The notes under the pieces: generated by a model | The model's database searches: none | What the model was told of the DNA's origin: nothing | Seen by the model: the letters and a program-made list of their open reading frames with translations, nothing else | Assembly: GCA_963850915.1 (NCBI GenBank) | Contig: CAWKND010000003.1 | Span: forward strand, 186,001-250,000 | From: CAVTWH01 sp963850915 | Lineage (GTDB): Bacteria; Actinomycetota; Actinomycetes; Mycobacteriales; Micromonosporaceae | Reading direction: 5' to 3' | DNA: 64,000 bases | Translations under genes and position numbers: made by a program | In this document: one piece after another, positions 15,503-24,726 of the stretch | Position numbering within the stretch: the stretch's first letter is position 1 | Layout of the letters: the number at the start of each line of letters is the position of its first letter

Positions 15503-17974
15503 GTGGGTGTCGTGGAGTTGGCGGTCGACTACGGGACATCCAATACCGTCGCTGTGCTGAGATGGCGGGACGGTCATAGCCGGCCATTGCTGTTTGACGG
15601 TTCGCCGCTGCTGCCTTCGGCCGTATTTGCTCACCCGGATGGTCGGCTGCTGACCGGGCGGGATGCGATCCATGCGGGCCGGTCGGACCCGGCCCGGTTC
15701 GAGCCCAACCCGAAGCAGCGGGTCGACGAGGCTGAAGTGTTGCTCGGTGACCGGGCCGTGCCCGTTTCGATGCTGGTGGCGGCGACGCTGGGGCGGGTGG
15801 TGGGTGAGGCGGTCCGGGTCGCTGGTGGCCTGCCCGACCGGACGGTACTGACCCATCCGGCGTCCTGGGCCGGGCGTCGGCAGACGGTCCTGGTCACGGC
15901 CGCCGCGGCGGCTGGGCTGGCCCGTTTCCGGTTGGTGCCTGAGCCGGCGGCGGCAGCGACCTACCTGGCCGAGTCCGGGGACTGGGCCGGTGCCGGCGAG
16001 TACGTGGTTGTCTACGACCTGGGCGCGGGCACCTTCGACGTGAGCGTGGTGCAGCGCATCGGCACCGGGTTTCGGGTGCTCGCCTCGGCCGGGCTACCGG
16101 ATGTGGGTGGCGTGGACTTCGACGCCCTGGTCCTGGCCCGGGTCGCCACGTCGCTGCACGAACCAGAGCAGGAGCTGTGGCAGGCCATCATGGCGCCCAC
16201 CGACAGCCGGCATCACCAGTGGTCCCGGCTGGTATGGGAAAGTGCCCGCGAGGCCAAGGAACTACTGTCCCGCGAGGCATCGGCGGGCATCTACCTTCCT
16301 GGGCTGGACCGGGACACCGTGATCACCCGGGCCGAGTTCGACCTGGACGCCTTGGCGCTCATCGACCGGACAGTGACCGTGCTGGAGACAACCCTGCAGT
16401 CGGCGGGGGTGACGGCGCGGCAGATCGGGACCTTGTTTCTGGTCGGTGGGGGAAGCCGGATCCCGCTGGTCGCGACCCGCCTGCACCAGCGTCTGTTGAT
16501 CGCTCCCACCGTGTTCGAGCAGCCCGAGATGGCGGTCTGCGAAGGCGCTGCCGCTGCGGCCGTCCATTTCCCCGACACCCTGGCCCCGCCGCCTGCTCTG
16601 CATTTCGCACCGCCGACTGTCATCGCCGTGCCCGACGAATCCACCGCACCGGGCGATCACCGCACGCTCTCCGCGACGGCGACGGTCGCAGCCGAGCAGC
16701 CCACCACGGCGGAGCCGACCACCGCAGCGCTACGGCGCCCGGAGCTGCGCACCGCCGCCCCCGACCCGCCTGCGGAACACCGGCAGGAACACAGCCACGG
16801 CGACGACCCGCTCGGGCAACCGGCAACCATGCCGCTGCTCGGGGTGGCGGGACGCTGGGGCAGCCTCACCAGACGCCGGAAAGTGTGGGGCGCCACCATT
16901 GTGGCGGGGGTCGCGGTGATCGCCCTCGTGGCCGTCACCGCACAGGTCCTGGCCGCACCCGCATCTCCCCGGTCGACCGCGCAACTCATCACCCACGCAC
17001 CCGCAGCGAGGACTCCCACCCGCGGTGGACAGGCGACTTCGGCCGCGGTGAACACGTCGACCGCACCTTCCGGGCCACAACCGACCAGCATCATCCGAGC
17101 CGGCGGCAGCTCCATCAGCGATGTCGTGTTCCGACCCGGCGGCACCCTCCTGGCGATCGGCACCCTCGGCGGCAACGTCTCCCTGTGGAACATCCAGAAA
17201 CCGTCCCAACCCGGCAAGGTCGCCGACCTTGACCAGGCCGACGACGCCATCGTCGATCTGGACATCAACGCCACCGGGAAAACCCTGGCCATCGCCACCC
17301 GCGGCGGGAAAGTCATCCTCGTCGACATCACCGACCCGGCACACCCGGCCACCCGAGCCACCCTGACCGTCTCCTCCCCCAGGTCGGTCATCTTCAGCCC
17401 CGCCGGGCACCTGCTCGTCACCGTGGCCCTGTTCACGGCCACCCTGTGGAACATCGACAACCCCGCACAGCCCAGCGAACTGCACACCTGGGGCAGGACA
17501 GGTACCAACGACCTCGGCAACGGCCTGGGAACGTTCAGCCCCGACGGGACCCTGTTCGCCACCACCGAAAGCGGTGGCAGCGTTCAGATCTACGACGTCA
17601 ACGACCCGGACCTGCCGAAGACCATCGTGCGGCCGGCCAACAAGTTCGTCGCCGCGGTGGCCTTCGATCCCGGCAACCGCAACACCCTCGCCGTCCTCTA
17701 CAGCCGCGGCGCACAGCTGTGGGACCTGACCAACCCGGCAGCCCCCCAAGCAGGCGACCAGAACACTACAGCCGTGATCATGGCGGTGGCCGCGCACCGG
17801 CAAGCCTGCGCCGACCTCAACGGCAATTGGACCGTCACCGACACCAGCACGCAACATCCCGCCGTCATCGCCCGCGGACCCGGCCAACACTTCACCGCAG
17901 CCATCGCGCTGAGCCCAGACGGCAAAACCGTCGCCGTCGCTGCCAACACCGACCTGTCGATCTGGCCCATCTAG
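15503..17974 (+). CDS. Hsp70-like ATPase fused to membrane span and WD40 propeller
   Basis: About 823 residues. Residues 1-355 form an Hsp70/actin-type ATPase: VDYGTSNTVAVLRW (phosphate 1), YDLGAGTFDVSVVQR near 170 (phosphate 2), FLVGGGSRIPLVATRL near 315 (adenosine motif). No Hsp70 substrate-binding domain follows. Instead there is a Pro/Thr/Glu-rich linker (~365-455) and one membrane span (IVAGVAVIALVAVTAQVLAA, ~465-487). A C-terminal half (~528-822) of WD40-like blades follows, for example DVVFRPGGTLLAIGTLGGNV, VSLWNI, ATLWNID and AIALSPDGKTVAVAANTDLS. The topology predicts a cytoplasmic ATPase and an exterior propeller. Few GTAC tetramers and position in a remnant-rich zone suggest import. 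Start: GTG 15503 or 15512; neither has a strong ribosome binding site. Function is not assigned. Confidence 0.85.
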   Translation: MGVVELAVDYGTSNTVAVLRWRDGHSRPLLFDGSPLLPSAVFAHPDGRLLTGRDAIHAGRSDPARFEPNPKQRVDEAEVLLGDRAVPVSMLVAATLGRVVGEAVRVAGGLPDRTVLTHPASWAGRRQTVLVTAAAAAGLARFRLVPEPAAAATYLAESGDWAGAGEYVVVYDLGAGTFDVSVVQRIGTGFRVLASAGLPDVGGVDFDALVLARVATSLHEPEQELWQAIMAPTDSRHHQWSRLVWESAREAKELLSREASAGIYLPGLDRDTVITRAEFDLDALALIDRTVTVLETTLQSAGVTARQIGTLFLVGGGSRIPLVATRLHQRLLIAPTVFEQPEMAVCEGAAAAAVHFPDTLAPPPALHFAPPTVIAVPDESTAPGDHRTLSATATVAAEQPTTAEPTTAALRRPELRTAAPDPPAEHRQEHSHGDDPLGQPATMPLLGVAGRWGSLTRRRKVWGATIVAGVAVIALVAVTAQVLAAPASPRSTAQLITHAPAARTPTRGGQATSAAVNTSTAPSGPQPTSIIRAGGSSISDVVFRPGGTLLAIGTLGGNVSLWNIQKPSQPGKVADLDQADDAIVDLDINATGKTLAIATRGGKVILVDITDPAHPATRATLTVSSPRSVIFSPAGHLLVTVALFTATLWNIDNPAQPSELHTWGRTGTNDLGNGLGTFSPDGTLFATTESGGSVQIYDVNDPDLPKTIVRPANKFVAAVAFDPGNRNTLAVLYSRGAQLWDLTNPAAPQAGDQNTTAVIMAVAAHRQACADLNGNWTVTDTSTQHPAVIARGPGQHFTAAIALSPDGKTVAVAANTDLSIWPI

Positions 17975-18023
17975 CCCGCGGCCACCCGGCATGGCACGAA
18001 GCCGTTGGCTATCCCACGGGACG

Positions 18024-18040
18024 GGTCGCGGGCCGCGACC
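18024..18040. terminator. short hairpin between convergent genes
   Basis: GGTCGCG (18024-18030) and CGCGACC (18034-18040) are perfectly complementary around GGC, between the convergent ends of the Hsp70-WD40 and SUKH genes. Confidence 0.45.
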
Positions 18041-18076
18041 AACGCGTTGACCCGATGACACCCGAATTGCCGCCGC

Positions 18077-18595
18077 TCAGTCCAGCGGGTAGCTGGAGTC
18101 GGGTGTCAATCGCTCAACAAAAGTACGGAAGTCAGGCGCAAGCGGGAGTTCGTGCTCCATCTCGTTGTGGATCCAGGTCACCGAAGGTTCTCCGGTCGGC
18201 CCGCACGTCCGGTAATCGAGTGCTACCCAGTAGTGCCCCTGGCCGCTGAGTAGGAGAACCGGCGACGGCAAGTCCCATTCCTGCACCAGATATGGCGTGT
18301 CCAGCAACGTGGTGACCTCGGGCAGGCCGGCCGGGCCGAGGCCGTGGAGATGGTCGAACGGCACGTGATCCGCGGCGTAGAAGTTGGGGTCGGCTGGACA
18401 GGCGTCCCAGGCGTCGGCGACCACACCACCGTTCTGAGTCCGGAGCAAGCGGAGCAGGTCGGCAGGCAAGGCCAAGCCCAATTCGCGTTCCGCCGCGACG
18501 ATCACATCTTGGGTCAAGGGGGGTAGGACACTGTTGCGGATGTCCGGATGCCAGAAGCTAGCCTCGACCTGCTCGAACGACGCCACGCTGATCAT
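18077..18595 (-). CDS. SUKH (SMI1/KNR4) family protein
   Basis: About 172 residues from ATG 18595. Family features: AERELGLALPADLLRLLRTQ followed by NGG, PFDHLHGLGPAGLPEVTTLL, and VLLLSGQGHYWVALDYRTCG with the terminal TWIHNEME. This is the SUKH fold found in many immunity proteins against polymorphic toxins and in yeast Smi1/Knr4. No toxin gene is adjacent, so it is an orphan immunity gene or has another partner-binding role. The end of an upstream minus-strand gene overlaps its start by 38 bases, suggesting co-transcription. Confidence 0.8.
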   Translation of the reverse strand: MISVASFEQVEASFWHPDIRNSVLPPLTQDVIVAAERELGLALPADLLRLLRTQNGGVVADAWDACPADPNFYAADHVPFDHLHGLGPAGLPEVTTLLDTPYLVQEWDLPSPVLLLSGQGHYWVALDYRTCGPTGEPSVTWIHNEMEHELPLAPDFRTFVERLTPDSSYPLD

Positions 18596-19479
18596 GCTGC
18601 CATGTGATCCCCGGGCGACGCGGGTATGGGTCTGGACCGCGGCACGGCCATCCACGTTGCCCGTACAACGATTCGGTGGTTACGACCGCTCGAGAAGGGC
18701 TTTGCTCACACGTCGACGAGTAGGACCCGTCGTTGTTGAGGTTCGCCTCGGGTACTACGGCGTCCGGGGTGTAGGTGATGACTGCCAGGGTCCGGTGGCC
18801 ATCGAAGCGAGACTGCTGCCCTGGGACCAGGATGTGGCCTTCGGCCAGCATTCGGGCGAAGTGGTTGAGGATCCGTCCGGTGTCTTCGATCCGGTCGGCG
18901 GACACGCCGGCGAGGAGATCCGGCCGCCCAAACTTGATCATGCCGCGGGTGTGTACCGGATACCCGAACCCTGGTGTGGGTGCGGTTTCGGCGATCAGGC
19001 TCACCTCCCGCTGACCGATGAACGGTCGGTCGGGTGGCAGCGACGCCACGGCCGACCGGGGAAGCCAGTTGCACGCGTACGCGTCCAGCGTGGCGCAACT
19101 ACCCGCAACCGCGAGCTTAGTGGCGATCGCGCAGGCCAGTTGCAGGTGCGTGAGGTCGGTCGGATCGTCGACCTCGACGGTGATCGAGTAGCAACACGAC
19201 GCCGCGTCGACCTGATCAACGTTGTCCAGTTGTCGGGCGGCGAGATTGCACATGGGACCTGTCCGCCAGCCGTCGATCCAGGAGGGGCTGTCCGCGTAGT
19301 GGTGGACGCGCAGGTCAAGTGCCGCAATGGGGTGCGGTGTCCGGGACCGCGTTGCGCAGCTCGAGGTCAGCGCTGGTGCTCAACAGATCCTCGTCGGCCA
19401 AGGCGATCAGCATGATCGCGGCGCGGCGACCTGTCGGACGAAACTCTGGACGCCGCCAAGGAGGGATCGAAACAGTCAC
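18558..19479 (-). pseudogene. frameshifted protein of unknown family
   Basis: The minus strand carries one globular protein in two frames. The N-terminal part, from GTG 19479, includes FRPTGRRAAIMLIALADEDL and breaks near 19325. The larger part follows in another frame: HHYADSPSWIDGWRTGPMCN, CYSITVEVDDPTDLTHLQLA, MIKFGRPDLLAGVSADRIED and DGHRTLAVITYTPDAVVPEA. The composition is natural and the two halves complement each other, so I read it as one gene of about 300 residues with a single shift. I do not recognise the family. The last ~40 residues overlap the SUKH gene and may not be native. Confidence 0.5.
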
Positions 19480-20028
19480 GGCGGCATCCTGCCGTGCCGC
19501 CAGCAGACCGTATCCGGCCGGCAGCCGTCACGGCTCGGATAGGCGCCGAGGCGGAGCACGCCAGCCGGCCTCCGCTACGGCAGCACAACCTGGGTAAGCG
19601 TGCCCAGTTCGGATGGCGCGTGCGCGCTGAGACGGAGACTCCTCGCCGGTGTCGAAAGGGTGTCGTCAAGCTTCGGAGGCAGCCGGTCGTAGCTGCGCGA
19701 CCAAGGACAGCGCCTGCACGCATGGTTCACGCAGACGTGGGGCCGTGAGGCGAGAACACCGACCGCCTTGCGGTCGCGTGCGAAGGGGGTCAGGCTGGTC
19801 GTCAGTTGCTGGTGGTTGTGGTAGCGGGCCGCAACCGGCGTGTTCTGCCGGCGCAGTGTGCCTATTCGGATCCTGCTGTATTCGTCGATCATGGATCGAT
19901 CCGGCCACGGGTGGCGCGATGCGTGGTGGATGAGAGCTTCCGAGTTCTGGCCGTCGTAGCCTTGGCCGGGGCACGGCTGCGTCCACGGAGGTGGTGTACG
20001 ACGGGCCTGGTAGTGGGCGTGTCGTGAA
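19480..20028. other. gap left of the IS256 element
   Basis: No gene supported. A minus-strand frame from 19892 (MIDEYSRIRIGTLRRQ start) is open but has no recognisable domain. Codon composition is mixed, and the region ends at the left inverted repeat of the IS. Confidence 0.3.
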
Positions 20029-21373
20029 GTAGAAGACGGTCACCGCGTAGATCCTTTGAGACGGCTAAGTCAAGATCAAAGGAGAGCAACGCGATGACCG
20101 CACCCAAGAGTATCGACCCGGCCGGGTTCCTGCGGGAGCAGGCTGACACGGCCAGTCCGGACGTGTTGCGGGCGATGGTGAAGACGTTCGCCGATGCGCT
20201 GATGTCGGCGGAGGCGGACGCGGCCTGTGGTGCCCCGTACGGGCAGCGCAGTGACGAGCGGACCAATCACCGCAACGGTTACCGGCCGCGGGAGTGGGAC
20301 ACGAGGGCAGGGACCGTGGAGCTGGCGATCCCGAAACTACGGCAGGGCTCGTACTTTCCCGACTGGTTGTTGCAGCATCGGCGGCGGGCGGAGCAGGCCC
20401 TGGTCTCCGTGGTCGCCACCAGCTATCTGTTGGGGGTCTCGACGCGGCGGGTGGAGAAGCTGGTCGAGCAGCTCGGGGTGGCCAGTCTGTCGAAGTCGCA
20501 GGTGTCGGAGATGGCCGCTTACCTGGATGTGCAGGTGGAGGCGTTCCGCAACCGTCCGTTGGATGGTGGCCCGTACACGTTCGTGTGGGTCGACGCCCTG
20601 ACCATCAAGGTGCGCGAGGCCGGGCGGACGGTGAACGTGCATGCCCTGGTCGCGGTCGGGGTCAACGCCGACGGGCAGCGGGAAGTCCTCGGCCTGGAGG
20701 TCGCCTCGACCGAGGACGGGGCCGGCTGGCTGGCGTTCCTGCGCAGTTTGACGGCCCGGGGCCTGTCGGGGGTGCGTCTGGTCATCTCCGATGCCCACCG
20801 CGGCTTGGTGGAGGCGATCGGCGCGGCACTACCGGGTGCGGCCTGGCAGCGGTGTCGGACGCACTATCTGCGGAACTTGTTGACCAAAGTTCCGAAGTCG
20901 GCGCAGCCGTGGGTGGCGACCATGGTCCGGACGATCTTCGACCAACCCGACACGGCCTCGGTCAGAGCCCAGTACACCCGTGTTGTTGAGGCGATCGATA
21001 GCCGGTTCCCTGACGCGGCAACACATCTGGACGAGGCACGCGAGGACCTGCTGGCGTTTTCGGTGTTCCCACACGAGATTTGGCGGCAGATTTGGTCGAA
21101 CAACCCGCAAGAGCGTTTGAACAAAGAGATCCGGCGTCGCACCGACGTCGTCGGCATCTTCCCCAACCGGGCGGCGATCATCCGGCTCGTCGGCGCGGTG
21201 TTGGCCGAGCAGACGGATGAATGGACCGAGCAACGCCGCTATATGGGCATCGAAATCCTCGGCAAAGCCCGCCTCACCCTCGTCGAGGGCGACGCACCCG
21301 AAACCACCGACCCTGTCCCAGCGGCTCTCGCCGCGTAAGATCAACTCCGGATCTTCCGGTGATCGTCTTCTAC
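20029..21373 (+). mobile_element. IS256-family insertion sequence
   Basis: Inverted ends GTAGAAGACGGTCACCGCGT (from 20029) and, on the minus strand from 21373, GTAGAAGACGATCACCGGAA match at 17 of the first 20 bases and both continue to a GATC. The single gene inside is intact. No convincing 8-9 base target duplication is visible (left flank GTCGTGAA, right flank ACCATCAC), so flanking DNA has probably rearranged since insertion. Confidence 0.85.
20094..21338 (+). CDS. IS256-family (Mutator-type) transposase
   Basis: 414 residues, full length for the family. ATG 20094 has GGAG upstream. The DDE triad is identifiable: Asp in YTFVWVDALTIKVRE, Asp in VRLVISDAHRGLVEAI, and Glu in SNNPQERLNKEIRRR. 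The family motif AWQRCRTHYLRNLL precedes the Glu. No frameshift, so it is probably still active. It catalyses cut-and-paste or copy-out transposition of the element it lies in. Confidence 0.95.
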   Translation: MTAPKSIDPAGFLREQADTASPDVLRAMVKTFADALMSAEADAACGAPYGQRSDERTNHRNGYRPREWDTRAGTVELAIPKLRQGSYFPDWLLQHRRRAEQALVSVVATSYLLGVSTRRVEKLVEQLGVASLSKSQVSEMAAYLDVQVEAFRNRPLDGGPYTFVWVDALTIKVREAGRTVNVHALVAVGVNADGQREVLGLEVASTEDGAGWLAFLRSLTARGLSGVRLVISDAHRGLVEAIGAALPGAAWQRCRTHYLRNLLTKVPKSAQPWVATMVRTIFDQPDTASVRAQYTRVVEAIDSRFPDAATHLDEAREDLLAFSVFPHEIWRQIWSNNPQERLNKEIRRRTDVVGIFPNRAAIIRLVGAVLAEQTDEWTEQRRYMGIEILGKARLTLVEGDAPETTDPVPAALAA

Positions 21374-21468
21374 ACCATCACCGTGGACGTGGCCCCGGGG
21401 CACCACCGCAAAGGGCTGGGACGAAACGGCTGAGCGTCGCGCGTGGAGTGATTTGCGGCCATGAGCGA

Positions 21469-21869
21469 ATGTCTGTCAACCGACCTGAGCCGCTTCGTGA
21501 TCATTAGCGATGGAAAGCGCCGGTACACCCACGCACGGTGGCTATGACGAACGACTCTTCCATCGACCGTGGGGCGCGTATGCCTTGCAAACGCGCCGCC
21601 CGGCGGCACGTGGCTCAACGCCCCCGTATCCGCCGACGGAAGGGACTCGCCGGCACGCCGCGGCACCAAGTCGAGTGCCGAACTGTGCATCGCAACCAGG
21701 CGTTACGCGACACTCGAGCACCACCGGAGCACCACTGTTCCACTACCTAGGATTTCGGCGAGTCCGCCCCCAAACAATCAAAGCCGCAACCTGCGTTTCC
21801 GCAGGTCACGGCCTTGTAGCGGGGTGCGCCCGAAGGGACTCGAACCCCAACCTTCTGATCCGTAGTCAG
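21469..21869 (-). repeat. tRNA-Arg att copy 1 (long direct repeat)
   Basis: About 400 bases repeat 39963-40366 in the same orientation. The copy includes a pair of GAGCACCAC motifs (near 21716-21736), the tRNA terminator hairpin (about 21781-21818) and the 3' portion of tRNA-Arg(ACG) (21826-21869, minus strand), which stops after the anticodon stem. The 5' half of the tRNA is absent. It marks the far boundary of the older island. One C is missing in the T-arm run compared with the intact tRNA. Confidence 0.85.
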
Positions 21870-22042
21870 TTTGCTGATGTATATCGGACTCCGTTCTATC
21901 TTAACGTTATCCATCCGCGTAAGCGGCCGCAAGTACCAGCAGGTCCCGGCGTTGCAGCCGCCGTCCGCTCGACCACGCCGATACGTAGCGAGCCACAGAT
22001 GCCGGACCGGGCGGGTTGGTGCCGGACCACTATCGAACATCC

Positions 22043-22062
22043 GAGCACCACTCGAGCACCAC
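22043..22062. promoter_or_regulatory. paired GAGCACCAC, possible integrase arm-type sites
   Basis: Two direct GAGCACCAC motifs (22043-22051, 22054-22062) lie about 175 bases inside the island from the tRNA 3' fragment. The same pair occurs next to each of the three tRNA-Arg copies. Tandem short repeats flanking an att core at this distance are typical arm-binding sites of tyrosine integrases. Confidence 0.4.
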
Positions 22063-22167
22063 CCGCGAGCCGGCAATCGCCACTTCGTTGGCCTGTGGCC
22101 GTAGGGTGGTCGACCAGCCTGGTTCAGACCCGACCGTGGCAGATTCGGACAGCCATACGCGCGCTGG

Positions 22168-22408
22168 TCAGTGGATCGGTAGTACGCCGAAGTAGGTGAC
22201 GAAGGTGATGATGTTCTCGTCCGCCGACCAACCAACGTACGTCGGGTAAAAGCCGTCGCCCCATCCGGATCCGACGTACGCGTCCGCGCCGGTCGACTCG
22301 TCGACCGCGGCTGAGATGACGGGCCTCGATCGGGTCCTCGGGTATCTGGGCGGGAATGAAGACCTCGTCGATGCGGTCGAAGTCCCAGTCGTTGAGTGCC
22401 TCGATCAC
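22168..22408 (-). pseudogene. frameshifted DUF4241-like remnant
   Basis: Two adjacent minus-strand frames give WDFDRIDEVFIPAQIPEDP and then DAYVGSGWGDGFYPTYVGWS followed by NIITFVTYFGVLP and a stop. The SGWGDGxYPTxVG stretch is the hallmark C-terminal motif of DUF4241 proteins. The frame changes near 22320 and the N-terminal two thirds are missing. DUF4241 genes often accompany toxin-immunity arrays, which fits the other immunity-like remnants here. Confidence 0.6.
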
Positions 22409-23272
22409 GACGCTCGTGGGGCATCCAGGTCGCGCGGACCCGGGCGAGCAGGCCGAGGTGGGAAACGTGGCCCAACGGCGTGACCGTCACGCACACGACC
22501 AACGAAGTTGGCAACGACCGTAGGTGTTCGATGAGCCGCCCGCGACCGGGTCGACCGCAGCGAAGTACTCGGCCGAGCTGGTCGTATGTGTAACCACCTC
22601 GCGAAGCCAGCTCACAACACGGAAACGAGTTTTGGCGCGGTACAGGCTGCGAGGCGTGGATGTGCCGAAGAACGCGGACACCTGCGTCTCCGTCGGGGTG
22701 GCGATCACCGAACCGATCCGGGCGTGGCGCCTCGAACAAAGATCGAGCCATTGATGGCCGCGTCGAGCTACCGGACGTTTCGGGTAGGACCGAAACAGGG
22801 TGCGGGTGGCTGCCATGTGCGTCGAACATGAGGACTCAGTCGGCGGCCCTGCCGGTAGTGGATCTGCCGGAATATCGGGACCAACGAACCTCAGCCTTGG
22901 GTGGAAGCCACTAGTCGCTTCACCCCGGAACGGGTCTGAATCAATGGCAGGGAGCCCGTTCATGTCAAGCACATTGAGTTCTACACGCCCCCTTGCTGCG
23001 CGGCGCGGTGCGCCGCGTCGTCTGTGCTGTCACACCGGCATCGACGCAGGGCGGAGCTGGGCGCGACCAGTTCGGCGTCCATCGGTATCTGAATAGGTAG
23101 GCGGCCGGACACGGGCCGCTCAACAGCACGAGTACGCGGAGGTTGAACAGTGCACGGAGACGACCGGGGTTCGAGCCCGGCCAGCCGAATCGCAGTACAT
23201 GACGGGCCTCCGAGTACGGGGGCCGGCGCGCGGCGACGGCCCGCGAGAGGGTTCACACCGGAGGGAAACCAC
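22409..23272. other. degraded region before the propeller gene
   Basis: No intact gene. Minus-strand fragments such as ATPTETQVSAFFGTSTPRSL (about 22640-22700) look protein-like but cannot be joined into a domain. A T-arm-like CCGGGGTTCGAGCCCGG at 23165-23181 resembles a tRNA end, but no other tRNA parts are found. Confidence 0.35.
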
Positions 23273-24610
23273 GTGCGGAAGCTACATCGACTCAAGCGAC
23301 TGGGGGCCGCGCTGAGCACAGCGGCGGCCCTGATCATAGCCGGCGCGGCGCTTGCCGCGCCTGCGCACGCCGCGCAAAACAACAGCACCGCCGCGATCGA
23401 CTGCAGAATCATCGGGTACGAAGCGGGCGACCCAGGCACCGTGAGCTACACCGTCCACTGGAGCTCGAACCCGTGCGGCTTCCCCGTGCGGTCGTGGACC
23501 AACTGCGAAATCATCGAGCTCTATCAGTTCTGGACCGCGACCGGCTCGTCATCGACGGCTGCCAGCGGTTCGTCCAAAGCCGACTGCAACGCCGGATTCA
23601 CCGCAGCGGACCACGGCTACGACGAATACGTTAGTGGTACGTGGTATCGCTACAGCCTGTACAACCACGCCTGGGATAGCGGCGGCCCGCCCCTCGCTCA
23701 GATCGCGATGCAGGCCAACTCCGCTGGGCTGTGGGAGGTGGACGCCCTCGGGATTGGTCATAGTCTGGCCGTGGGAATGGCGTCCGGTACCAGCCCGGCG
23801 ATCGCGGCACTGCGCGGCGATGGCGGCTACGAGGTTGCAATGCAGGCCAACACCGGCCGGCTGTGGGAGGTGGACCCCAACGGAATCGGCCACACCTTCG
23901 GTCAGGGGATGGCGTCCGGTACCAGCCCCGCGATCGCGGCGCTGCCCGGCGGCGGTTTCGAGATCGCCATCCACGGCGCCGACGGCCGGCTGTGGGAAGT
24001 GGACTCCAACGGAATCGGCCACACCTCCGGTCAGGGGATGGCGTACGGCACCAGCCCGGCGATCGCGGCGCTGCCCGGGGGCGGTTTCGAGATCGCCATC
24101 CAGGGCGCCGACGGCCGGCTGTGGGAGGTGAACTCCAACGGAATCGGCCACACCTCCGGCCAGGGGATGGCCTCCGGTACCAGCCCCGCGATCGCGGCGC
24201 TGCCGGGGGGCGGTTTCGAGATCGCCATCCAGGCCAACACCGGCCAACTGTGGGAGGTGAACTCCAACGGAACCGGCCACACCTCCGGTCAGGGGATGTG
24301 GGGTGGCTCCAGCCCCGCGATCACGGCGCTGCCCGGGGGCGGTTTCGAGATCGCCATCCAGGCCAACACCGGCCAACTGTGGGAGGTGAACTCCAACGGA
24401 ATCGGCCACACCTCAGGTCAGGCTATCGAAGGCATCACCAGCCCTGCGATCACCGCGTTTCCCGGGGGCGGTTTCGAGATCGCCATCCAGGGCACCGACG
24501 GCCGACTGTGGGAAGTGGACTCCAACGGAAACGGTCACACCTCCGGTCAGGGGATGGCGTCCGGTACCAGCCCCGCGATCGCGTCCGACGAATCATCTGG
24601 TCCTGCGTAG
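23273..24610 (+). CDS. secreted seven-repeat lectin-like beta-propeller
   Basis: About 445 residues. GTG 23273 has GGAGGG at 23260-23265 with seven-base spacing. A classic signal peptide follows (KLHRLKRLGAALSTAAALII, cleavage near AHAAQ). Residues ~36-140 form a Cys-containing cap with six Cys in this part (IDCRIIGYEAGDPG, NPCGFPVRSWTNCEI). From ~141 there are seven ~42-residue blades of the form GTSPAIAALPGGGFEIAIQ, then GRLWEVDSNGIGHTSGQGM, each with one LWEV tryptophan. The architecture resembles tectonin/PLL-type sugar-binding propellers; lectin activity is inferred. The 126-base DNA repeats are nearly identical, so blades are being homogenised or recently duplicated. A strong terminator follows. 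Confidence 0.82.
   Translation: MRKLHRLKRLGAALSTAAALIIAGAALAAPAHAAQNNSTAAIDCRIIGYEAGDPGTVSYTVHWSSNPCGFPVRSWTNCEIIELYQFWTATGSSSTAASGSSKADCNAGFTAADHGYDEYVSGTWYRYSLYNHAWDSGGPPLAQIAMQANSAGLWEVDALGIGHSLAVGMASGTSPAIAALRGDGGYEVAMQANTGRLWEVDPNGIGHTFGQGMASGTSPAIAALPGGGFEIAIHGADGRLWEVDSNGIGHTSGQGMAYGTSPAIAALPGGGFEIAIQGADGRLWEVNSNGIGHTSGQGMASGTSPAIAALPGGGFEIAIQANTGQLWEVNSNGTGHTSGQGMWGGSSPAITALPGGGFEIAIQANTGQLWEVNSNGIGHTSGQAIEGITSPAITAFPGGGFEIAIQGTDGRLWEVDSNGNGHTSGQGMASGTSPAIASDESSGPA
23695..24585 (+). repeat. seven ~126-bp tandem coding repeats
   Basis: Units encode one propeller blade each; the central five are very close at nucleotide level, with the shared phrase GGCGGTTTCGAGATCGCCAT beginning the second strand. 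The spacing is in frame, so unit gain or loss would keep the gene open. This is not a CRISPR array: the repeats are contiguous and translated. Confidence 0.85.
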
Positions 24611-24627
24611 CAAACGCCGGAAGACCA

Positions 24628-24667
24628 CCGTGTGCTGCGGTTTCAGAACAGGAACCGCAGCACACGG
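24628..24667 (+). terminator. strong hairpin terminator
   Basis: CCGTGTGCTGCGGTT (24628-24642) and AACCGCAGCACACGG (24653-24667) are perfectly complementary over 15 bases with a 10-base loop. It starts 17 bases after the propeller stop codon. Confidence 0.9.
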
Positions 24668-24726
24668 CACCATCGCCTGTGCTCGTACTGGTCATGCGCG
24701 GTGGTCCGCAGTCTTGATCGACCGAC

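Noticed and set aside
16730..18061. Minus-strand 443-codon frame opposite the Hsp70-WD40 gene
   Set aside because: Gly/Asp/Val-rich with no ribosome binding site or fold; antisense of the WD40 repeats.
21747..22829. Minus-strand 360-codon frame containing DQKVGVRVPSGAP
   Set aside because: That peptide is the translated tRNA-Arg 3' end, a well-known false-protein signature; similar false peptides arise at 32.5 and 40.3 kb.
23165..23181. T-arm-like CCGGGGTTCGAGCCCGG, possible tRNA
   Set aside because: No acceptor, D arm or anticodon stem found at proper spacing; at most a remnant.
23549..24409. Minus-strand frame across the propeller repeats
   Set aside because: Its apparent repeats (VHLPQLAGVGLDGDLETA type) are simply the antisense of the 126-base units; the plus frame has signal peptide, ribosome binding site and terminator.
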